A DNA stretch of 64,000 nucleotides, taken from contig OY727099.1 of the NCBI GenBank assembly GCA_963402885.1, positions 22,835,001 through 22,899,000 on the forward strand, given 5' to 3'. The translations under genes were made by a program, and so were the position numbers. The notes beneath the pieces are model-generated. The model had not been told where the DNA came from. It saw only the letters and a list, made by a program, of their open reading frames with translations, and did no database searches. Numbering within the stretch: the first letter of the stretch is position 1; each line of letters starts with the position of its first letter. Of this stretch, positions 12,414 through 24,639 are shown piece by piece. Source of the stretch: Antedon bifida (Eukaryota > Echinodermata > Crinoidea > Comatulida > Antedonidae).

Positions 12414-13231
12414 CAGAGCCATATATATAAAGAGTTACGACATTGAAAATTGGAAGCCATTTTTGTGTCAAAGAATTTGCACGCTGAGGGCGCGTGCGTC
12501 TCTTTTGTATAGCGTTTTCCTATTGTTCATGCATTATTTTTAATTTTTTTTTGTCTATGAAATAACGCTTATATTCCGTTTTTATTTTAGTAATTAATTT
12601 TATTAATGGTATTAATTTAGTAACATTTATATATTGTGTCTATAATAACAAAAGAATAAATGCTAGGGCCTACATGCAAGTCAGGATACATCAAAGCATG
12701 AACCAATACAAAAAACACACAAATTCACCCCTCTTTTTATACAGTATATGGCTCTCTGTGTGTTTTTGACACAAACTTTCAGAGACTCGTTCATCATTTC
12801 ATTTGTAATAATTTACCTTTATTATTTTAATATTGTTCATACCCTATTCAATATATTAACAAATATATCCACGACACTTTATTATTTTATTTAGTCATCA
12901 AAGTATGCATTATGAATTGAAAATATTACATAATTGTTATTGATAGGACGTAGTTATGGGATGTTTCGTTCCAAAATCAATCAATCGAACTTTATAATGT
13001 ACTAGCGCACGCGCGCGCAATATTTTTTGCCGCAAGTACTTCTGTACGCTGTGCACATCGATATTTCACCGTAAAATGTGCAATTACATTTTTTTAAATA
13101 TAAAAACAAGTTTAAAGTATTTTCTTGCTCCTATACTTTACATGCAATAACGGAGACAAGTTTGACACAAATTGATCTGCATATCACGTGACTATAATCC
13201 AATGTCGTAACTCTTTATATATATGGCTCTG
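12414..13231. mobile_element. 818 bp nonautonomous DNA transposon with 8 bp target duplication
   Basis: The terminal inverted repeats are about 32 bp: CAGAGCCATATATATAAAG... at the left and its complement ...CTTTATATATATGGCTCTG at the right. The flanks are an exact 8 bp direct repeat, ATGGAAAC (12406-12413 and 13232-13239). No transposase reading frame is inside. An 8 bp duplication is typical of the hAT superfamily. Confidence 0.85.
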
Positions 13232-13935
13232 ATGGAAACAGATTTAAATAATTTGTGTAAACAACGTTTGCCAAAAAATGTTTGGTCTACAGTAGTGGTA
13301 AAGGCTTTAACCTATTACACTGGAGCCCTCGGTTTTCGACGTCTTTCAAGAACAAGTTCTTTTTAATAGTTTAGAGAGATTATTTAGAGGGTTAGGTTTA
13401 GTATATTTAGGAAGTAGATCAGCTATCTTGCAATTCTTTATAATAGAAAATAATTAAGGTAATGAATTATTATGATTATAAAAAAAATAATGCGCCCGAG
13501 TCATCGATCGGGTGATTTCTTTGAAATCAAACCAAAATAAATGGGTATAAAAAATCATTTAAAATAAACAAACGAAATTTCACATCAGCAATCTTTTATT
13601 TATATCTTGATGATTTGCCAACAAATGTTTATTTAATTTAAAAATTATCAATAAGCATTATTACCTAGCATAACATTAGTTCTAATTCCTTTCTTATTCC
13701 CCCATGGTGTTGATGTTTAAATAAACACATCGAAAATGAAGCGATACCATTAAATATTATCTCAAATTATGTAATTTTTGGATAGCTTATCAATCAATCA
13801 ATCAAAATAACATTTATTTCCTTCATTAACACATATAAATACAATTTCTTACAAACTACATGATGAAATAAGCAAACACTGTGAAAATAAAACGACTTAT
13901 TCGTTATTTAAAAATTAATGCTGGTATTATAAATA

Positions 13936-14137
13936 CGGATAAGTGACCGGTTAAGTTCGACGGCGATTCGAATTTATTAAATTACAAATACCTTGGCACA
14001 CATTCCGTGCAATACTTATACATAAAAAAAGAAAAGGACAAGTGACCTGTTCTAAGTTCTTACCGGCGATTCGAATTTATTAAATTACAAATACAAATAC
14101 TTTGGCACACATTCCGTGCCATACTTATACATAAAAA
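13936..14137. repeat. Two-copy tandem repeat, about 105 bp
   Basis: AAGTGACCGGTTAAGTTC, GGCGATTCGAATTTATTAAA, TTGGCACACATTCCGTGC and ATACTTATACATAAAAAA occur in order twice, with minor differences. It lies downstream of PRDM1, between two convergently oriented genes. Confidence 0.7.
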
Positions 14138-15048
14138 AGAAAGAAGAATCAAGATAGTGGAAAGCCACGAAAGGAATCACATGCCTCCCTATTAAAGACC
14201 ACACTATCTAGAATCATTTTACTTTAGGAAAACTTGGTGTTGATCTGGGTCACGTAAAAGTAGACTGAGAAGTGGGAGAGTCTTTAATTGGCGGAAACCC
14301 TTTCTACAAAGTGGGAGTGCTAGACGAACTAACCACAATTGAACCATTCTTTTATTGTTGTATTTGTTTTTTTAAAGCAATATGTGTACAATTTGAATAT
14401 ACATTAGATCTGCTGGTTAGATGTAGAGATGTGTGTGAATATTTGAATGAAATCAAATCAAATAAGTAATAAATTCAATCTCCCCTTTCTTTCAAATTAC
14501 AAAAATTACAGAAAGAGAAAAGTTCTACAAAAAGCAATTGAAAATATCAATAGTTAGAAACAAATAGGACCTAGTGCACATTGCATAAAGAATGCACACG
14601 GCAATTCAATCTATTATTTAGTACAATTCTCTCAAAAATAGATAAATTCTACAAAAAGTAAAGGAATGGAAAGAAACAATAGTAGTGAACATGTATTAAC
14701 TACGTTGTTGTAATCCATTATTTGGTACCAACTTAGAGGGTCTTTTTGAGAATGACAATGATTGGTTTTTTGTTGTTTAAATACCAAGTTGTCATCAAAA
14801 TTAGGAAACACAGTGTAGTTACCAGTGAGTTAAAGGGTCGCTCCGGTGTACAAATTTCTACAGATAGAAGAACCTTGCACATGCTTCAATATTGGTCAAA
14901 CCATTTTCTAATACTTGTCCAATAATACTCTGGAATTATACTTTTATATTCTCTAACAACGTCTTCAATATTTACATTATATCTTAATCTGTACATTATA
15001 TATACAATCTTAATTATATAAAAAAAGTATAAATTGTGAAGGAATAGG
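14138..15048 (-). other. Probable PRDM1 3' UTR and flank
   Basis: Directly downstream of the PRDM1 stop codon on the minus strand. A minus-strand AATAAA (TTTATT at 14351-14356) about 700 bp past the stop is one possible cleavage signal. A 65-codon plus-strand frame at 14272 has no recognisable features. Confidence 0.35.
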
Positions 15049-18000
15049 CTATGTTTCAGTTGGAATGGTAGGTTTTGGCAAAGCATGACTTTCGTGTTCT
15101 TTCTCTTCAAACATAGTATACTCTTTTACGTGTATGTCTTGCGTAGGTGAGTTATTAGATCCTTCAAGATCCGTAAAGCTATCGATACTTGAATCACGTG
15201 ATTTTTCAGCGTACATTGATTGTTTGGAATCTGAGCAATATCTTTCTGTGATAGACTGCGCGTCATCAAGATTGGTTGAATCTTCTAAATCTGTTAACTG
15301 ACTCTCATGGTTGTAATCAGGACTCTGGTCCAATATGGTACAGTCACTGTCTTTAAACTTGTTACGGTGTACATCGGTGTTATGACCATTTCCATCATGC
15401 TGCCGATCGTGTAGATGTAGATGCACTCTCTGTGTAAATTTTAAGTTGCATTTTGAACAGTTGAACGGTTTCTCTCCACTGTGTAAACGCATGTGTGTTT
15501 TTAAGTTACTTGTGCTGCTGAATCTCTTGCCACAATGATCACAAGTAAATGGCTTTTCCCCGGTGTGGACAAGATTGTGCTTCTGCAGGTGAGCATACTG
15601 TGTAAAACCTTTTCTGCAAACATCACATGTGAATGGTCGCTCGCCACTATGTACTCTTAAGTGAACTTTAAGATTGGAAAGTTGGCCAAATACTTTTGTA
15701 CAAACGTTGCATTCGTATACAATCTTGCCCTGTTCTTTCCTTAAAGGATACGGTAGCGACTTGTGGCCATAAAATGGATTCACACATTTCGATCTCTTTT
15801 TTGGATTTTTATCTGGACTGGCAGGAAAATCAGTTGGACTTTTGTTATTTGAAATACTCTGGTGGACTGGAGTGACCTCTGGAGAAGTGGGAATCATTTT
15901 AGGGATATCTATGTAAAGATTTTGATTGTTTCTACTCATTTCCTCCGGCGTTTTGTTGAAATACATCTTTGATTGCTGTTGCATATAAGCAGAGGGGAAG
16001 TGTGGCAAGACGTACGGTATTGGTTGTCTGATGTGATGTGAAGTAGGCCTAAAGTTCGTTCTGCTATTAAACTGCATTTGGTGTACATAGTCTGCGGAAA
16101 ACGTTGGACTGACGCTTCGCGCCTTTGCAATTGGTGATAGTGGTTCGCGTTTGATGTTAACCGGTGGTAGAGAAGAAACACGCGAAGTTCTTTGTGTAGT
16201 GAAGGACTTGCGTGGCGTAAAATCGCCATGGCCATACGTAATGCCCGTGAGTTTATCTGTAAGGCTCATAGTGTTAAAGTGATTGTATATTGCCGTGTCA
16301 AAGTTCGGTCGTTTAGGCTGACGTTCAACGTGGTTACGAAGATCAAGTGCTTCGACGAAATCGTTGTTCTTGCCAATTCCAACTTGTAGCGGTTTACCGA
16401 CAAAACTCGTGTTATTACCTGTTAAAAAGAATACAAATAAGTGAGGTTAACCCCATAGATTGGATTTTGGTCGCGCATTATTCACCAGCCTCCCGCGTAA
16501 ATTTATTTCTCAAAACATAAGCGTGCAATAAACCTTCAAAATAATGCACGACACGTGATACGAAATAAACCAATCAAATAGCGAGAATACACGCATATAA
16601 ATAGTATTAATGTGCCTACCATTAGAGTTCAGAGGGCTCTGAATTTTCCATTTCAATCGTTCGCTGAATTCTCGACAATACCAGACGAAAAGTTGCTCTC
16701 CTTCTAAAATGCAACGAGTGGTGTAGAAGAAGATTTCAGTTCCATGTTGGCAAGCGACAACGTTCTGCAGGTGGGTCATGCCTGGAGCTGGCTGCACGTG
16801 ACGCATCCAGTTGCTCTTTGCTGTATCGAACCCGTCTATAAAATGGATCAACGTAGTTCCGTTGTATACCTGAAAAATAAGGAGATGATTTTGCATATAT
16901 TAGTTAAAGGATAATAATGGAAACTACTTAATTTTAATTATAAAGAGCAGACAAGCGCAAGCTTAACTCGTCCCAAGAGTGCTTAAGAACAATTCTGAAG
17001 ATCAGAAAATAAGTAACAGAGCGTCACAAAAAACCTCATTATAGTGTCTTGACATCATCCACTAAACAAAAAAATAGCTTGGTTATATTGTAAGGAAACC
17101 AGCAGATAAAATAGAGAGGCCTCAGTGGCGTAACGCAGAGGCCTGAGGCCCCCTGGCTTAGAAACCAAGTGGCCCTCGGGTGTTTTTAGCCTTTTAACAT
17201 ATTTTAATGCCTGTTTTTCCTCTGGACACTGCTCAGGTGGCCCCATAAGATCCGGGGCCCCTGGGTTTAGCCAGTGAGCGCTCATAGCCGTTACGCCACT
17301 GTTTATACGTTTAACTAAGGTAAATCAAGTTGAACGGAACAGGGTAAAAGTGGTCGGAATAATGCACTGGTTTCTGAATACTTTGATTAGCGGAAGTAGG
17401 TTGATCGTACACATTTTAAGAAGTGAAAATATCAGGTAAGGCTTTCGGGAAATGATACCCTGGGAATAGGATACCAATAAGGAAACTGTTCAAAGTATAT
17501 TATAACAACCACAACATTAAATAATAAAGTCTTCTGAGAACGCATAATGCCACATCTTTCCGTTGGCGGTTGTTTACTAAAACAAGAATAAAATTGTCTG
17601 CAGATTCGAGATAATTATAGGTGCAGTGAATATATGTGTGAAAGCATTCGGCAATTTCCCTGAACGTGTATGATGGCATTATGTACGCGTAAGGTATAGA
17701 CTGACGATTCAAACTCTCCACATCCTCAATCAATTCGCTTACATTGCGCTTATTTATACTTCCTTGCGTTGCGTTCTAGTTGGAACAAAATGTATAAGCC
17801 AACAATAATTTTATAAAGCCTACCAATGAGAAAGAAACAAAGTTTTTATATTTTATGAAGTTTATCGATTTAAAAAGAGGAAACTTTATTTTAGTTTATT
17901 TTCAATCAGTCTACATAACAAAAAAACATGGAGGATAATGGAAAATGTTGGTATTTGTAAATTGCATGTTTGTAATTTTAAAACGTATTTGTACACTTTT

Positions 18001-19851
18001 GTTGCAGCTTATGGCGCCCCATACTGGAAGGTAGTTAATTAATTGTGGGATTTTATTCTGTGTCGTCGGCGGTTGAGGTTTTTCTTCATAATACTTTTAT
18101 GTGTGGTGAATGAACAAAAACGTGCCTTATGTACATTGTTATTCATAACTAAACTTACCCTCCAAAAATAGGCAATCTCAGCATCATTTGGAACCTCTTC
18201 TGGTCGGTAGATCTGGCCGGTAAGTGGACCAAACCGTGTCCCCGTTGGGATATAGTCTTTACTGAACACGCCGATTGTCTGTGAACGAAAGATTGATTAG
18301 ATATAGTCTATGTTCTAGACGGCGATTAACTTAATGTTGATAAAAAACTTACATATAATGACGTTTCATGTATACTTTAAAACGCTGACTGGTGGAATAA
18401 CAACATAGACTAGATTGTAATTGTAGTTTTTGCGTCAGGGAGTTGAGTAATTAGATGTTTTTTGCCCTACTCTGACGTAATTTCTCGGTGGTCTAGAGGT
18501 ATGAACGCCAGGCTAGTGATCTGGAGGTCGTGGGTTCGAGTCCCACCCGAGAACTACTTGCGAATTTTGTTATACTTAGTATAAAGTACAAATTACGTCA
18601 GAGTAGGGCAAAAACATCTAACATAGACTAGACAACACTCTTGGTTAGATATTGGTAGAACTGTAGGCCTAGTCATAAAGCGTTTTTTTCCCGAAAGATT
18701 TACAATTTTAATTTTGTTTACAGTTGTTTCGCTAACATTTTCGTTAACCCACGGCTACGCGTAATGTATTTCCACGTAGGCCTACCGTAATTTGTCTTTG
18801 AATTTATTTAAAGGCATTGTATTAATATGTTATTCCTATAAAATAGGTCTACTACTCATAGTTATTCAGTGACGATAAAGGAAGTTAAGATTGTGTTAGA
18901 TACTTAGAAAAGGGATGTAATACTTGGATAATGTGACTGTTGAATTGTCAAACGTTGACAGCCTCGCGCTAGTACTGATTTGGTGTCGTATACCACCAGA
19001 ATACTTTCAAAATGGAAACCAAGGATAGCAACTCGCTAGACCTTTTACCGTTTATCAGACTGCCGAATCAGATCAATACGTTATTGTTGTTGGTACAACC
19101 GTAACCATTTCTATACCGATACATAATTGATAGTGCATGAACTTAAAGCCGCATTGTTAAATAATCCGTAGGCCTAAGTTTTTCAAGCATGATTCAATAA
19201 CTTTCAACCCCCGGTCGTACGTTCGCTATTGTAATTGTATTTTAATGATTTTACTTTCTTTTGTGAAGCGCTTGTACGATTCCATCATAGTTTACACGAG
19301 TAGCAGTCAATTAAGCTATGCATTACGCGCGCGTTCAATCTACGATGATCATAGCTGTTAGTGTACGCGCGCGTTCAAACTACGATGATCGTAGCTGTTA
19401 GTGTACGTGCGCGGTAATTTCATGCTATTGGTTGTCATTTATTTAGCCTAGGCTTATAGATTCCACTCGACGAAGCAAGGACGTACCGGTAAGCGCAACC
19501 CATGTAAGCTGACCAATTACAAAGGGACAGTTTGTATGATTGCGTCGTGATTGGTCAAACTACTTTCACTTCATCCTTCGTGTGCCCTAGTGTAAACCAA
19601 GCTTTTGCAACAACCAATACAGTACAGTATAAGCCTACCTCGTATTCTGTATCAACATGTTTGAAAACAAGATTTGGAGGGAGTGAAGAGATCGATAAAT
19701 CTTGACCATTTGCGTGGTCAGTAGTCCGATCTTTAACCATGTACACGCATAACTTTTGGTAGTCTTCTTCTGCCAGACGGCTCCGCTCACTTTCATCTGC
19801 TCCCATATTGACTTTACTTTTCAGTCGGTCTTCTATGGGAGTATGTAGAGT
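15049..19851 (-). CDS. prdm1: PRDM1/Blimp1 PR-domain zinc-finger transcription factor
   Basis: Nuclear DNA-binding repressor family. Coding exons on the minus strand: 19851-19639, 18278-18159, 16869-16620 and 16418-15049. All have AG/GT borders, phases agree, and the total is 1953 nt (650 residues plus TAG). The PR domain spans the first three exons: [41 protein letters not shown] and [12 protein letters not shown]. The last exon has an IKREP motif fitting the SUMO consensus, a Pro/Ser-rich stretch, and four C2H2 fingers (genomic 15711-15397) with TGEKPF/SGEKPF linkers. The first two fingers read [19 protein letters not shown] and [19 protein letters not shown]; this spacing and sequence are typical of PRDM1. 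Vertebrate PRDM1 has five fingers, the last degenerate; none is obvious here. The tail is acidic and Ser-rich. If Met at 19806 is the start the protein is 635 residues. The exon opens 15 codons earlier behind a good acceptor, so an upstream exon is expected. Confidence 0.93.
17123..17301. mobile_element. MITE with CAGTGGCGTAAC terminal inverted repeats
   Basis: Starts CAGTGGCGTAACGCAGAGG and ends GCCGTTACGCCACTG. About 179 bp, GC-richer than its surroundings, in a PRDM1 intron. The flanking bases show no clear target duplication. The copy at 3919 is a truncated relative. Confidence 0.75.
18402..18632. mobile_element. tRNA-bearing insertion with inverted arms and 13 bp flanking direct repeat
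   Basis: AACATAGACTAGA occurs at 18402-18414 and again at 18620-18632, as a target duplication would. Inside, 18451-18483 and 18590-18621 are near-perfect inverted repeats of 32-33 bp (core GCCCTACTCTGACGTAATTT). Between them lies a well-formed tRNA sequence. It could be a SINE copy, a fold-back element, or a captured tRNA gene. It lies in a PRDM1 intron. Confidence 0.6.
18482..18554 (+). tRNA. tRNA-like gene, anticodon AGT (Thr)
   Basis: A cloverleaf can be drawn by hand. The 7 bp acceptor stem is perfect (TTCTCGG with CCGAGAA). The D arm at 18491-18506 has one mismatch. The anticodon stem CCAGG/TCTGG has a G-T pair, and loop CTAGTGA gives anticodon AGT after U33. The T stem GTGGG/CCCAC is perfect with loop TTCGAGT. 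The A box TGGTCTAGAGG and B box GGTTCGAGTCC are intact. No intron. Because it sits inside an inverted-repeat insertion it may be part of a repeat family, not a standard tRNA-Thr gene. Confidence 0.6.
19325..19412. repeat. Two-copy direct repeat with GCGCGC core
   Basis: ACGCGCGCGTTCAA(T/A)CTACG, ATGATCATAGCTGTTAGTG and a slightly changed second copy follow in tandem, about 42 bp per unit. The ACGCGCGCG tract is of Z-forming type. Confidence 0.6.
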
Positions 19852-20799
19852 CTACAGTACAAAAAGATGAATTTTGAGTTATTAAAATCATTATAATAGG
19901 GCTGTGTAATGCACTTCCTATAAATTGTATTCAAAATGTTCCGATTGAAGCTGAATGAGCGTCGTTATATAAGGTTGCTACTAATAAGACAGAAAATTCA
20001 CCAAAATTGACAATTTAAGTCAGCTCACTATGTCGGTCGGTCGGTTGGTCGGTCGGTCGGTAACTACTAACTCAAATTTGCGCACGCGAATGCAGCCATG
20101 TATATGGCTTTGTTCTGAGGTTAATTTTAAAAAACAATCAATATTACACAGTAGGTCTTATTTCTATTAGTGTTGCTCAATTAGTGTACTGTAGTGTCAC
20201 TAAACATCAGTAAAATTAAAGTATAACCATGGAGGTATAATACCTCTATGGTATAACATTATGAAAAAGTCCTGTGACACACGACCTTTTATTATTTCAC
20301 GATGCTAGTTCTGCTTTTACCACTGATGAAAAATAAGCGATGTTATTTTATAATAAACAACATACAGTTTACCCGGAGCTACCCTTTCAACTAATAGGCC
20401 TACTCTTCCAAAAAGTGTTATTAAAAATGAATTGTTACTGCAAAATGAGATTAGGCTTACATAAGTTAGCCTGAACACACGTGGGAGTGTTGTTACAATG
20501 TGAATATATTATTAGATGCTGTCGTTTTAAAATTGATTACAAATCCTATTACAAAAGCCTATTATTCAGTTTAGGCCTAACAGAGGCCACAATTTCAACT
20601 GAACCGACATTCCAAGTCCGTGGGTGTGCTTTGTAAAGGTGGTTATAGTAGGATGATAATCACTCGTATTGTTGTTAAGGGTAAAACTTGTTTTTCCAGT
20701 AAAATTAAAAGCAAATTCACAAACTTGAAGTTAAAACAACTTCATTTTATTTAGAATACATGATTTGTTGCATTCTTATTTTTATCTTCTTTTTTTTTT

Positions 20800-21095
20800 A
20801 TTGAAGATAAAACATGAAAAATGAAGATTAATTAAATCAGACTTTGAATATGTTATTTTGTAGTTTTAATCAATAGAAAAAAAATCATGTTTTCACTTAT
20901 AAAATGACAAAATATATGTTACAGTTATTAAAAATCCATTGTCTGGCAGCCAATTTGACCATTTTTTGCTTTAAATTACATTTTTTTCAGGTAAATACAT
21001 TTTTTTTCGATCCAATTTTTGGTCAAAGTGGATAACTATTATGTTACATTAAAATGGAATATTCAACAAAAAATGTTTTAAGAAATATTTTTAGG
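20800..21095. mobile_element. ATTGTCCCC-family MITE (degenerate ends)
   Basis: It shares the family interior: ACATGAAAAATGAAGATTAA, AAATCAGACTTTGAATA, TTTGGTCAAAGTGGATAACT and ATTCAACAAAAAATG. The TTAAAGATGTATTGTCCCC termini are eroded at both ends here. It lies upstream of the PRDM1 exons. Confidence 0.55.
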
Positions 21096-21222
21096 CCTAG
21101 GGTTACAAATAAAAACATTAATTGATGCGTCTGAAGTTACAAAATAAGAGTAATTGGCGGCGATTAAATGGTCAAGAAATGTATTGTTTATACAAAATTC
21201 TACTTCTACAGGCTCCTTTATC

Positions 21223-21660
21223 GTTGTTTCCGGTTGCTCCGGTTGTTTCCAGGTGGTACCGGATGCTGCCGAGTGTAACCGGTTGTTTCCGGGTGTTACC
21301 AAATGTTGCCGAGTGTAACCGGGTGTTACCGAATGTTGCCGAGTGTAACCGGTTGTTTCCGGGTGTTACCGAATGTTGCTGAGTGTAACCGGTTGTTTCC
21401 AGGTGTTACCGAATGTTGCCGAGTGTAACCGGTTGTTTCCGGGTGTTACCTAGTGTTGCCGAGTGTAACCGGTTGTTTCCGGGTGTTAACGAATGTTGCC
21501 GAGTGTAACCGGTTGCTTCCTTTTTTCCTGTATGTTTCTGGGTGTTACCGGATGTTATCGATGTTTCCGGGAGTTACCGGTTGTTGCCCAGTGTAACCGG
21601 TTATTTACGAATGTTGCCGAGTGTAACCGGTTGTTTCCGGGTGTTACCGGTTGTTTCCAG
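21223..21660 (+). repeat. Minisatellite, 40/30 bp units rich in GTAACCGGTTGTTTCCGG
   Basis: The unit GAGTGTAACCGG-TTGTTTCCGGGT-GTTACCGAATGTTGCC repeats about eleven times, with some 30 bp units lacking TTGTTTCCGG. Reading frames across it on the plus strand are repeat artefacts. Confidence 0.9.
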
Positions 21661-22129
21661 CCCTCAACACCTTATCTGTAGCCTAGTACTGTCCCTGTCT
21701 TATTCAATTTGAAAAAGCCTCCAGAAATAGAGTTTCTTACTGTCTGTCTGTATAAAACTACTTACACCATTGTTCTAACAATAACAAGGCCTAGTTTAAA
21801 ATGAACTGGCTTTTAAATATCGTGCTATAACGAACACTTGGACGGCTATGAGAGATTAAACATCAATTCTTCTATAACATTATATGTTAAAATAATAACA
21901 AGTTTAACACTGGATTATTATATAAATTAGTTATATAAACGTATTACATAAAACTTGTTTTTTGGTGCTTCTGACTATTGAAAGTCAAAGCGTAAATGTT
22001 TACAATGTCTATTTAAATGTTAAAATGTCTATTGACATTTTAACATTTTATTATCTAAAAGTTCGACAAACGTTTTTCGAGGAAAAGAAGAACTATTTAT
22101 ATCTAAGATGATGAGACATGTGACATGTT

Positions 22130-22330
22130 CGCCAAAGGTGGGGTGACAAAATGCCTGGTGGCAAGAGGATGGAAAGAGGCCGGGTGGCAACAGGCCTGCT
22201 GGCGTAGGTGGCAAATGATACACCGGGTGGAAAATGAGGTCAGAGGTCGGGTGGCTGAAGATAAAAATCGGCCGGTGCCGAAAGCTAGGCCGGGGTGAGT
22301 GGGTAGCGGCCGCGAGTGGTGGCAACATTC
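22130..22330. repeat. Degenerate GGGTGGCAA-type simple repeat
   Basis: GGTGG(C/G)(A/T) words recur every 15-25 bp (GGTGGGGTGACAAAATG, CCTGGTGGCAAGAGG, CCGGGTGGCAACAGG, GTAGGTGGCAAATG). The strand bias and spacing point to an eroded minisatellite. An open frame on the minus strand has no family features. Confidence 0.5.
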
Positions 22331-23562
22331 CAGGGTACCTTTCTGGCCTGTCAGTCTAATCTGAAACTATTGCACTTTATGTTGTTGCAATCAGTTAATT
22401 TTTACCCCCTTCATCTCACCACTGTTGTTTTTGGCAACCGATAACCAATAGTATCGTGTTCATTTTGACCACCATCCACACACCCGCATCTTCATTTTAA
22501 ATAATAATTATATAAATTTAAAATATATGGTATGAATCACTAATTTCGGTTGTGTGTGCGGAAACACATTTACATTTACGTGGATCGTTTAGAGTAAATA
22601 GTCACTCTTAGCCCTTTCCATGATACAAGCGTCACATGTGATACTGTACACATGCAATTTGCCTATGATAATGAAGAAATATTGTCACAATGTGGAAATA
22701 CAGTGCCGTCGAAAATAATCTCAAGTGCCGCTTAGTTAACGCGGAGCGGACGGACGTCGTGTTGAGCGGATTCCAGGATAGATAGGGCCTATACTAATAG
22801 TATAATTCAGATTCTACGTGGAGCATGCAAGCGACGCCCTTTACCGATACCGCTCGTCGTCTGTGTAAATTATCCTTTATTAATAAATATTCAATCAATG
22901 TTGTACACTTTCCATCAGCTTTTAAAACTTGATGGCTATAATACCTACCTAAAAATATTATAATATTAGTGTTAAGGTTTAGTTAAAAAAGCAAAAAGTG
23001 TATTCATTTACCGTTGTCGTTCGTATTCATGCTTTCCACCAAACAGCCCCAATCATATAGGCCTACACGCTGATAGGCCAATATAATGTATACCTGTGAA
23101 TTCTCCGAAAATCTAGCAGACAATACTTTTAGATATCAAATGGGCCTTATACAATCGGCAGTAAAACGAGTCACAATGGGGTTAATAATAAACTTGGTTA
23201 CCCTCCGTGATTCTATTCAGGTTATCATAGAACCGTAAAATATTAAAATCACAATAGTTATTTTCGCTTTCTCTTTTTTAAAAAGGCGCGTCTGCTAGTA
23301 TGGCGGTTAAAAAAAGTGTATTATTATTACTATCTACAGGTGTTGTTATTTAGTTTGTTTTATTACTGTCATCAAACATGAGAATTTGCGCTGCTACATT
23401 TTAAAAGAAATCTGTATAAAGTGAAGGTATATCACAAAGAACATTATACATTCCAAGGTATAACAATTTCCGTTGATATTGGCCTAACAAATACATCAAC
23501 ACACCGGAAATAATTGCATTTAGGCCTAGGCTAAAGATTGAAATGGATGAACTTTTAATTAC

Positions 23563-23637
23563 CTTTTTGTAGGCTGAGCGACCGAAAGACGAAAAAGGTC
23601 CCAAAGTTGATGATATAATCCTACCGTCTTTTATCAT
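23563..23637 (-). CDS. prdm1: Candidate first coding exon of PRDM1
   Basis: On the minus strand an ATG opens 25 codons, starting MIKDGRIISSTL, then meets the donor AAAAAG|GTAATT in phase 0. That is exactly the phase needed to join the PRDM1 exon starting at 19851. Nothing in its sequence is diagnostic, and PRDM1 genes commonly have alternative N-termini, so this is only a splice-compatible candidate. Confidence 0.3.
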
Positions 23638-24029
23638 AACTGAATCGTTTTCTGTCAGAGCTGATTTCTTACAGTTATCGAAAACTCTGAAATCTTCGCA
23701 ATTAAAATATTTACACTAAAAATCCAACTAATCTTAATAAAACTGTTTCAATGTTTGCCAAAAGTTAAACATCAACTTCGCTTTCTGCACCAACAAAAGC
23801 TCATCGGTGTAAAGTCCTTTTACTTACAGGAGGCCCATAGTTATCAATTTACAGATTAATTAAATCAGTGAAAGGGTTCAGCCGAGATAAAATATAAGGT
23901 TACTTTGTACCAATGATCCCTTTTTATGATACAGTAGAACCCCTCTTCTGAGGCATCCCCACCCCTTCAGGGGTACCCCTTCTCGTGAATGAATGTCGTA
24001 TAAAACTACGACTAACCTCTTCTCAGGAA

Positions 24030-24182
24030 TCACCCCTATTAAGGGGACACTTTTGGGACCGTCGAGGTCTATAGGCCTACTCGATATTTCAATGCCATTT
24101 ATCTATTTGATAAAAGTAGAGTTTATCGTATCTATTTTTTGTTTGCTTAGACCTATAGGCCTATTAGGTAGGTCTATTAGGA
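24030..24182. repeat. Dispersed repeat D2, copy 1
   Basis: CCCCTATTAAGGGGACACT, TTCAATGCCAT, GATAAAAGTAGAGTTTATCG and TTAGACCTATAGGCCTATTA recur in order at 24640-24795. The start resembles the end of the CAGTTGAACC element at 49270, so both copies may be fragments of that family. Confidence 0.55.
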
Positions 24183-24639
24183 TACCCCTTTTCGTCTGTG
24201 AAATGAATAGGTTAGGGGAGGACGACGATCGGCAGTATCTCTCTCCCTCCCCTGTCTCACGGCACGGGCTCTTCTGAATCGCTTGGCTCTGGTGATACAG
24301 CATAGGCCTAACCCAGCTAGGGCCTCGCATTCAAACGCCGCTTTCAACACAGCCATTTTAACCCAATAAAAATGTTATTTCAATAAACAATTAAATTAGA
24401 AGTTCAAATATTATTTAGAGTTTTGAAAATTCCACGTTGAAGTGTAATTTGAACTGTATATTTAAGGTTATATATACATTATTTCTAGTCGTTCTCACTA
24501 AACAGGAAAATCGCAACTGTATCGTTCTCAACAAGTTAAAGACGACGGAATTTCACGCTAAGCTCCGCCCACTTTGTTAAAGCTCATGCATAAATTATTC
24601 ATGAGCACCGTCGTGTTTCGTAAAGTCCCTAACACGGAT

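Noticed and set aside
12653..12660. AATAAA as the SLC5A polyadenylation signal
   Set aside because: It lies inside the transposon at 12414-13231 more than 1.2 kb past the stop; not convincing without transcripts.
21122..21681. Plus-strand frames reading VTGCFRVLPNVAECNR
   Set aside because: Translation of the 40/30 bp minisatellite.
22029..22328. 99-residue Pro/His-rich minus-strand frame
   Set aside because: Lies on an eroded GGGTGGCAA repeat and has no family features or splice context.
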